Position numbers and translations under genes: made by a program
Notes under the pieces: model-generated
Seen by the model: the letters and a program-made list of their open reading frames with translations, nothing else
Databases searched by the model: none
Told to the model about the DNA's origin: nothing
In this document: positions 23,170 to 30,543 of the stretch, in pieces
Numbering within the stretch: the stretch's first letter is position 1
How the letters are laid out: each line of letters begins with the position of its first letter
Source of the DNA: Paraglomus occultum
Lineage: Eukaryota > Glomeromycota > Glomeromycetes > Paraglomerales > Paraglomeraceae
Reading direction: 5' to 3'
Length of the DNA: 30,543 nucleotides
Assembly (NCBI GenBank): GCA_910592205.1
Contig: CAJVPJ010000292.1
Location: forward strand, 1-30,543

Positions 23170-24057
23170 ATGTCCGACATGTACGAATTTCTTTTTTCTT
23201 GCAAAGCGTATCCCAACCATTCACCAGCAAACATTCGCTATATCCACAGAAACAAAAGTCTGAAAACAAGTATGCATACAATTGTTTCCCCTCTACCCTT
23301 TTCCCTCTCAGTTCAGATTGCGTGTTCTGTTTACACAATCTTTTCGTGTGTTTTTTCCCCCGCATTTCCTTCAAATTACAGCCTCTAACCATTTTTGATT
23401 TACTTCTTCGCTTGCTATTTTTCTAGTGCATCTGATGGAGTCTCGTTAAAAATCTGCCAATGGCTGTTAACAGTCTGCTGGAGTTGTTTAGCTCGGAGTT
23501 GGGAATGTCTTGCGGAAGGATACCGAATGTCCTTTCGTGGTGACTCGAGTTGGATCATTGCTGGTTTTGGAGGTGAAAAACAATTGCTTGGTTTTGCAAA
23601 TGGATGGTCTAAGGGTAAAGCGTATTATGAAGGTATGGTTCGTTGATGATGAATCTGGTGGGCAAGTGTCAATGTTGGTTCTCTTTTAATGATATAATGT
23701 GCCTGTCAAAACACAGCCCATCAAACATTCAGGTGCGCTCTTGAAGAAATAGTATCAACCATTAAATGGATTGTGAAGGATCCAAAAACTAACGGTGAGG
23801 AATTTGTTTTGTGTTGTTTTTTTGGGGTTTTTTGAGGGGCGGGAGGGGACAGGAGATAATCAATAACAATGATTATAACAATGATAGTCAATAATAATCA
23901 AAGTAATTTAATTTACTTTTTTGTAAAAATTTTTAAAGCTCACATCTCAGAAAAGTATAAGAAAAGGCTGTCGTTGCTCGATGAAGAAATAACAATTTTA
24001 AACAAAGAGGCCGATGTTCTGTTGCGTGGAATGGAACCATTAATATCATCATCATAA
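23170..24057 (+). CDS. Unrecognised small protein with charged helical C-terminus, about 4 exons
   Basis: Best hand model: exons 23170-23269, 23492-23632, 23717-23794, 23939-24057, phase-consistent, 145 aa. The last two exons are the firm part: RCALEEIVSTIKWIVKDPK, then a heptad-like charged helix with KRLSLLDEEITILNKEAD, ending in SSS and TAA. They are joined by a 144-nt intron with a GTGAGG donor and an AAAG acceptor. The intron before them (23633-23716, 84 nt) has the typical size for this window. The N-terminal half is uncertain. The ATG at 23170 (A at -3) with acceptor TTTAG at 23489-23491 works, but an upstream start at 23061 with a 20-nt micro-exon at 23250-23269 and acceptor CTAG at 23424-23426 is also in phase. 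No domain or signal peptide is recognised; a coiled-coil subunit of a larger complex is possible but unproven. It converges on KGD2, 336 bp away. Confidence 0.5.
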
Positions 24058-24393
24058 TAATAATACCCAATTGATTGACACGTATTCTCAATTCTTATTA
24101 TTTAGTATTTTATTTGTTGTATATATATACACGTGATAATATTTAAATTTCAGCAATTTGTTATTCGTCGATTCCTAATCGAAGGATCAATGTATTTAGT
24201 ACACAGTTTTTTAGCACCAACAACATTCTATTATAATGAATTATGAACCCGGTCAGAGCCACATCTTAAATCATGTGATTGCGGAAGTGATAGTCAATTG
24301 CAAGATTAATTAGCCAATAATCTACCTGAATACTAAATATTTCAAGTAAAACACATTTTTTTAATTGGGATGCTTGCAAAAGTACGAGAGATG
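24058..24393. other. Convergent intergenic gap (3' UTRs)
   Basis: 336 bp between the stop codons of the unrecognised plus-strand gene and KGD2. It begins with an ATC/ATA-rich run and is AT-rich throughout. A minus-strand AATAAA (complement of TTTATT near 24109-24114) could serve KGD2 but is about 280 nt from its stop. Nothing else is visible. Confidence 0.6.
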
Positions 24394-27095
24394 TCACACG
24401 TCCAGTAGCAATCGACGTGGATCTTCTATTTGTTCTTTCACCGTTTTCAGGAATGTAACAGCCTCACGGCCATCAATAAGACGATGATCATAAGTTAATG
24501 CAATATACATCATTGGGCGAATCTCAACCTATAAAAAAATATTATAGTAAAAATAGCAAAGGGCAATGCAATAAGAAATGGGAGAACTCGCCAGGATAGT
24601 AAAAAAAAAAGCATAATTCCATAATACTAGTAGATAACCCCTACCTTCCCATTAATGGCTACAGGTCGTTCCTTTGTAATGTGCATTCCTAAGATTGCAC
24701 TCTGTGGCATATTGATGATTGGGGTACCCATCAATGATCCAAATACTCCTCCATTGGAGATGGTAAAGGTTCCTCCTGCCATGTCTTCAATTGTAATCTT
24801 GCCATCACGAGCCTAACGAAAAAGAAGTTACTGATTAACAACCACCACCAAAACATTTGCCAACTATTATTGACATGACCGTAGTGATAATATACAGTGT
24901 AATCTTTAATTGTCAGGTCAATTATAAGCCATCTTGCTTCCAACTCTATGCCCTTTCCAAGCCTCACCTTTTGTCCTAGCTCGGCTATAGCCTTCTCAAT
25001 CTCGATAAAGGACATCAAATGTGCATTTCTCACAACAGGAGTAACCAGTCCTTTTGGTGTCGCTACTGCAACACTCATATCAACATAATCTCTGTACACA
25101 ATAGTGTCACCTCCGTCCGGCCCTTCAATTGATGCGTTAACCACAGCAACCTCTTGCAATGCATACACGGCTGCTTTCACGAATGCAGACATGAAACCAA
25201 GTTTGATACCGTGTTTTTTCAAAATTATTTCTTTATAGGAATTACGTAGATCAATAATATTGCTGAAGTAAATTCATGAGAATTAACAATATTGTTTGGA
25301 GAGGGAAGGGGGGGAAGTGTGAGAAAAAAAAACTGATTAGCCTTTGAAACGAAATCACGTCGATTTCATTCAGGGTAACTATATACATCACACATTCAAA
25401 ATCAATCGTCTTTTCTCCAGACGTTTACCTCATGTCAATTTCATTAAACGTCGTCAAGGAAGCAGCAGAGTTCTGTGATTCTTTGAGCCTTTCAGCAATT
25501 CTCAGACGCATCCTATTCATTTTAACCTACATTATCCCAAATTATATTTTTAATATGATAAAGAAAATAAAGGGCCACGTAAATTGAAACATACACGACG
25601 TTCATCTCTTGGTCCATATGGTGATCCAGTGGCAGCAAGAAGCGGTAACACAGATCGAGTAGGTGAAACAGGTTGAGATTGAGATTGAGGAGGAGGCGAA
25701 GAGGATTGACGAGGCGGTGGAGGCGGAGATTGGGGAGGTTGATGGGAAGATGGTGAAATTGGCTTTGGAGAAGGCGTGGGTTTTGGTTCTATGCAAAAAG
25801 AAAAAAGTTTGTGAGTGCAAATTATTAAATGCGAATAAAAATCCGCACATACTTGTCATTTACCTGGTGGTGCCGATTCCGCCTCCTTTTTGCTTACGTC
25901 TGGTTTTTCAGGTTTTTTTTCCTGCGCAGGAGGGGCTTCTGCGGATGCGCTTTCTTTCTTGGGAGGGGCGGCGCCTTAATAATGATGTATAAAATGAATA
26001 CTTTCACGAACGGATATGTCATTTTGTAAACTAGATTTATTGCATGCTTAAACTTACCCTCTGCTGGAGCATCTCCGAGTTCAACTTTGAACAAATCGGC
26101 TCCGACAGTCACATTAGTGTCAACTTCGGCATACAGTTCTATTATAGTACCCGACACGGGCGAGTTGACGGTGACATCGATCTGCACGAATTCGTTATAT
26201 ATATAAAAGTCAATGTCGGTCGAGTTTCTCAATTAGCTCACTGCCATTCCTCAAGCTGCATATAATTTCAATAATTCTTACCTTATCCGTTTCAATGGTC
26301 GCGACTTCTTCATCAGTCTGAACAAAATCGCCGACCTCTGATAAGTTACAAACGAATTAAAATCGAGTCCAACTTTCAAATATTCAATACGATTTCTATG
26401 TTCCAAAACACATTACGTTTATTCCACGCCTTGAGGGTCCCTTCCGAAATCGATTCGGCCATCGGCGGGACCGGGATAACTTTTTCAGCTAGATAAATAG
26501 ATCAAGAGGTGACGTGACGTGAAATTAAAATCAGAACGAAACTTGAAAAATAAAGCTAATCAAAAGTTTATTCGCGTCTCATTGCTTTTTGACATTACCG
26601 TAGTTTCTGGCTTGCATCAAGAGAAATGGGTTGAGAGGTGTGTGTCTGATTGAAGAAATCATAAGGTAAATAATCACTTATTCATTGATTTCATATCCTT
26701 TTGCTATAAACTTTTATGGAATTAATAGCATATCCATACAATCAACTAGCACAATTAGCAAATAAGGTTAACCAAGAGATCTTTTAAACGTTCATCCTGA
26801 CACTGTGAACTTTGTTTCTAATACAACTCAAGTGTATGTAAAATCGAATCATCAAAATCCAAACGAATGCCAACCTGTTCAGCGTAACATTTGACAAGCC
26901 TCCAACATTCAAGCGGGCGAAAGCGCTCGATGCCTCATTTCTCGACAATGTCACTCCGAAACTACCTCCAAGAAAATGTTTCGAGCTATAATATCTTAAA
27001 GTGGTTGAAAATCCTGTAGAAGAGTTGCATCGGATAGACCTTGCAGCATTTAAAGTGGGAGTTTGTACAGCTCGTCGTATTCTAGTTAACGACAT
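24394..27095 (-). CDS. KGD2: Dihydrolipoamide succinyltransferase, E2 of 2-oxoglutarate dehydrogenase, 11 exons
   Basis: Transfers the succinyl group from lipoamide to CoA in the mitochondrial 2-oxoglutarate dehydrogenase complex (TCA cycle). Exons: 27095-26875, 26645-26599, 26488-26417, 26337-26282, 26181-26058, 25974-25864, 25788-25595, 25526-25429, 25262-24968, 24812-24645, 24528-24394, in phase, 506 aa. Seen: an Arg/Ser-rich, acid-poor N-terminus ([20 protein letters not shown]) typical of a mitochondrial presequence; a lipoyl domain about 93-167 with ETDKIDV, the lipoyl-lysine being K132; a long Pro/Ser/Gln/Glu/Lys-rich linker about 170-268; and the catalytic domain about 274-506 with [42 protein letters not shown] and the active site DHRLIDG (H477, D481). 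As in other KGD2 enzymes, and unlike pyruvate dehydrogenase E2, no E3-binding domain is visible in the linker. All catalytic residues are present. The protein is somewhat longer than yeast Kgd2 (463 aa), mainly through presequence and linker. Confidence 0.97.
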
Positions 27096-27436
27096 GCTGT
27101 TTCTATGGAAAAAAACAAAGATGATATAGGCAAAGGTTTATAAAAAAACCTTGAGGGGGGTATTTCGGAAAGAATTACTGATCAGTCAGTTGATATCCGA
27201 TTCAAGGAAAGCTCATCTGCTGTGTAATGTTAATATGCCTGGGTCCTGTTACGACAGATGAGAATGGCAGTATATTTCGAATGCGGGGAGGGAGATGAAC
27301 GTTCAGAGTATGAAAATTGTTACCAAGCAATTATCAAGAAAATCGTTACGTGTAGACAAGGCAATTTACTATGCCTTGCGCTAAGCTTGCAAATTTTTAA
27401 TGGGTGGCTGACATACTGGTATTTGTGCTATTCCAG

Positions 27437-27622
27437 TCAAAGACAATCGCCATTGTTGTTTACCAATAATGGATGTTGTGCATAATAATAACCGATAATC
27501 AAATTATCATTTATATTTAGATTGTGGACATTAAACAAGAAATAAATTCCTTCTGTGTCAGTCAAATTATACCATGTCTGGTTGTTTCGAGGGTAATACG
27601 TTCCAGACGCATCTAGATCCAT
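27437..27622 (-). CDS. Doubtful 61-aa open frame
   Basis: Begins MDLDASGTYYPRNNQTWYNL and is rich in Asn and Tyr, with three N-x-S/T-type sites in the first half. There is no signal peptide or known domain. It is about 340 bp upstream of the KGD2 start on the same strand. It could be a fragment of a secreted-protein gene or chance. Confidence 0.15.
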   Translation of the reverse strand: MDLDASGTYYPRNNQTWYNLTDTEGIYFLFNVHNLNINDNLIIGYYYAQHPLLVNNNGDCL

Positions 27623-29370
27623 TGTAATGACGATATTGTCGAAGGAGATGACAACTTATTGAGCGTGTTATTCTTTATAGACATAATGCATGTATTTAGG
27701 TGAGTCCTGCCTTATAGTTTATAAGACAATCGTAATTATATTAGATAAGCCGAATACTCGAATATTTAGAACAAGCACAATAATATATTTAGCAAGAAGC
27801 GAATCTCAGAAAACAGCTAACAGCTTAAATTCAGGTGAATACTATATTAATAATAATAATAAGATGTACAGGAAATGAGCGAGTAACACAAATTTAATGG
27901 TAATAGACATATGAAGTCTCTCTTTTCAAAAATCTTTTCCTGCCCATGTATACTATGTAAATATAATATTTTTGCATAGTTCCAAAGCCAATTAATAAAG
28001 AATTTCTAAAAAAAAAACTAACTATAATTTTATAGATTATTGTATAAAGCTGTAGCTCGTCGAGGTGCGAGTATACGTGATATACAAATAGTGTGTTACA
28101 AGACTCAAAGAAATTATGTTGCATTGCACACCAGCAATCCAAAAATTATAAAAAATAGCTCGTTTGATAGTTGAGACTCTACAGCTTTGTTAATAATAAA
28201 GTAGCAATTAATTCTTGCTCTGTTTTCTCGGTTACACTCTGACAACATCTAGACAGTGAGTTTATCAAATTAATTACAAATACTGTCTTTAACTATTGGA
28301 TGCCTATTCACTATTCCAACATTCTTGTGCAGGTAGACTTTGGCAATCCGGCTAGTACTAGTATGCTTAGGATTATTATTTTAATATTATTATAGATAAT
28401 GCTAGTGGAATACCATTGTGATAGAGTCAGACATTGCGCTTTTTCTTTTAAAAAAAGCATCGGACATGCACTTATCTCAAAAGTTGTTGTAATTTTGGTA
28501 TTTATAAATACCTTAAATTGTAGCTCAAAATAACAGGCTTTGTTTGTATTTCAGATGCTGTAAATTGCATGCGTACATATATGCAAAACAATTGGGCTTA
28601 ATATTAAACATCTTAATAACCTGTTGTAATTCTCGAATTCTTATAAAAATGAAGCAATTCTGCCAAACCATATTTGACTTTCTGAGCCATCTTAAACATT
28701 GCTTCTGTCATTATAATCCACAAATAGTAAATATTGGACGTTATCGAACGGCTAGTCATCTGATATTAAGCGAATTAGTGATCAATCTTTACGTTAACCA
28801 AATGCCGATCACATACCTCGGACTTGAAGAAGTTTGGTAATACGTACAAATGGGAAACAACGCGAAAATCATGGCATGTGTTACCCCAAAAGTATTTGCG
28901 CCGCAAATTTGGTTAGTTGATTTGATATTAATATTAAGAAAATATAGACAATCTGTGGCATGCCTTAGTTGCATGACTATATTTTTTTCACGGTGTAAAC
29001 GAGAACGTTTTCATCAAGTGAATTTATGACAACATTCATATACGATACTCTATATATATACCAATTCTTACGCGACGAAAGAATGAGGTATAGTGTTACA
29101 AGGATGTAGGTGCATTATTATATTCATATGAGGCAAAACCAAACTCTCCAGGAACATCTAGATTAAGCAAAAATCAATATGAAATTTATCCAGCAGAATG
29201 AAAATAAACAAACCTCAACCCCAACTAATTACGAACCAAGAAAGAAACAAAAATATAAAGCAAAAAATCTTAATATTAATTGTCAAATCTATTACTATTC
29301 CTATTATTCTCTTACCCATACTTATACTTGTCATTTTTTGTTATTTCAAAAACAATATATTCTAATGGCT

Positions 29371-29508
29371 TTACAGAAACCTTGAATTTTTGACAATCTC
29401 GTCACGAGTTAGCCTAGATATTGACACGAGTTCGCAGAGATCTCGGATCGCTGCGACATCTGTACGCGCTCGCGTCCAAGTGCTCGATGAGTGATCGACA
29501 TGGATCAT
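29371..29508 (-). CDS. Doubtful 45-aa open frame in a GC-richer patch
   Basis: ATG at 29508-29506 and TAA at 29373-29371. The translation includes TRARTDVAAIRDLCELVS and RLTRDEIV, a helical, charged composition. A similar reading (LVPIRDCNEVVNKL) occurs in the tandem duplication immediately upstream on the same strand, but in broken frames, which suggests a decayed coding sequence. Confidence 0.2.
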   Translation of the reverse strand: MIHVDHSSSTWTRARTDVAAIRDLCELVSISRLTRDEIVKNSRFL

Positions 29509-29521
29509 GGCAATCAATTTA

Positions 29522-29606
29522 CGACTTTATTACAATCTCGTATTGGTACCAAATCGTCGCAATTTATTAACGACTTCATTACAATCTCGTATTGGTACCA
29601 AATCAT
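29522..29606 (+). repeat. 49-bp-period tandem duplication, two copies
   Basis: The block CGACTT-T/C-ATTACAATC followed by TCGTATTGGTACCAAATC occurs at about 29522-29556 and again at about 29571-29606, almost identically (one T/C change). The period of 49 bp is not a multiple of three. The high identity points to a recent duplication. Confidence 0.85.
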
Positions 29607-30089
29607 CAATGGCTTTAAGTGCTCTCCTCACTCTCCCACATTTTTTCTCCTTTCTCACACGCTGATCGTCATCCCAATTAGTATATACTCTTCGAGCTCC
29701 GTGCACAGATGAGCTTTTAACTGACGCACGCTTGTGTACATACCTTGGGAGGGCAGTTCGTTAATACACTTCGGGTTTTTGTGGCCTTATCTACAAAATC
29801 GAGTGTCGAAATATCGTTTGACATCTTGTGATGTTGGTTTATTACATAGACGTTGGTTGACTGAGTTCTCTAACCCACATTTTATTGGTTCAATATCAAT
29901 ACGCAAGTCACGGAAGGAAAAGAAGAAAAGCCTCAAATTGCACAAGTAGACGACGAGAGGAAGGAGGGAGTTAAGTGAAACCGAATCAGTGGAAGCTTAT
30001 CCACCGACTAAAATTACTCAGCTCCGATAGAAGTAACAAAGTTTGTTGTGAAGAGTAAGTCCGACGTATTGTCCTGCATTCGGTCTTAG

Positions 30090-30543
30090 CTTCCGCCAAA
30101 CATCGGCGGCAATGGAATAGCCTCAACAACTGTGTCCCCAGTCACTTCCTCCTCAATCCCCCCTTCAACCAGCAACACCGTCTATTCCACTTCAATCAAC
30201 AGCTCTATCTCGAACACTATCTGCTACACCGCCACGCCCGACAATGCCACCTATTACATTTCAGGTGCAACTACCATTTACTGCTGTTAAAATACTCTGC
30301 AAAAGCATGAGTCATTGTGGGTCTTCTCAAACACAGGGACAAAAAAACCTAAACCCCACCGAACAGTTAACTTTTTCTTTTGGGCGGCTGGACAAAATAC
30401 TGACCAGCAGGAAAGTTAGAACGTGAGGCCGAACACCAAAAAAAGATGGAAATTTTTAACAAGATTCCAAACGGCGCGGCTATCTTCTGCTACTCTTCGA
30501 ACTCAACCAGCATTTACTGCGCAGACGATACCACCACTTGCTA
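30090..30543 (+). CDS. Partial Cys/Ser/Thr-rich protein gene running off the right edge
   Basis: The segment after an acceptor (GGTCTTAG, ending 30089) is markedly richer in C and G and reads, open, as a Ser/Thr/Asn-rich chain ending ICYTATPDNATYYISG. A second open stretch from about 30411 (after CCAGCAG) gives EREAEHQKKMEIFNKIPNG and then FCYSSNSTSIYCADDTTTCY to the end of the window. Both carry similar CY-S/T-x-N-x-T and (T/S)IYC blocks, which suggests repeats of a small Cys-rich, glycosylatable extracellular module. Splicing 30265-30410 (donor GTGCAA, weak) joins them in phase; without it, a TAA at 30288-30290 ends the first part. The 5' end and the end beyond 30543 are not visible. No family is recognised; a secreted or cell-wall protein is inference. 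Confidence 0.4.

Larger units (their letters stand above)
27096..30089. other. Intergenic, mostly non-coding
   Basis: It starts with the upstream region of KGD2, followed by AT-rich DNA. Short open frames are present; two minus-strand ones with somewhat coding-like composition are listed separately. A 49-bp direct duplication lies at about 29.5 kb. The segment 29390-29510 is richer in GC than its surroundings. Confidence 0.5.

Overview
The window is nuclear DNA of a fungus, AT-rich and gene-poor. It holds five intron-rich protein-coding genes, one of them uncertain, plus an edge fragment. Clues to the organism are a conventional (fungal-type) kinesin-1 ending in a [10 protein letters not shown] tail, short introns (mostly 68-120 nt) with GT-AG borders and CTAAT-like branch sites, asparagine and (TG)n microsatellites, a hAT-like transposon end, and long intergenic stretches. 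These fit an early-diverging lineage such as Mucoromycota, but this placement is inference; no rRNA or other marker gene is present.

Layout. Positions 1-104 look like one end of a hAT-type DNA transposon. Kinesin-1 heavy chain lies on the minus strand at 2222-5765 (11 exons, one GC-AG intron, and a tail hidden behind an apparent stop). A PA-TM-RING ubiquitin ligase lies on the plus strand at 7340-9182 (5 exons, poly-Asn tail). A nuclear regulator with a GATA-like finger and a PHD finger lies on the minus strand at 10957-13660 (5 exons). From 13.7 to 23.2 kb there is no recognisable gene, only microsatellites, a G-rich tract and a few isolated exon-like stretches. An unrecognised small gene with a charged, coiled-coil-like C-terminus runs on the plus strand at about 23170-24057. 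It converges on KGD2, the E2 subunit of 2-oxoglutarate dehydrogenase, on the minus strand at 24394-27095 (11 exons). The last 3.4 kb is mostly non-coding, except for a Cys/Ser/Thr-rich partial coding region that runs off the right edge.

The genes do not form a pathway or cluster. They cover microtubule transport, endomembrane protein turnover, chromatin/transcription and the mitochondrial TCA cycle, as expected for an ordinary eukaryotic chromosome segment. Exon models were built by hand from splice signals, reading-phase continuity and family conservation. The four recognised genes are phase-consistent throughout. The most interesting observations are the kinesin 3' end, where an internal stop and poly(A) signal could yield a form lacking the autoinhibitory IAK tail, the variant C-x2-C-x18-C-x2-H GATA finger joined to a PHD finger, and the unrecognised gene at 23-24 kb. 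No convincing new multi-gene system was found.
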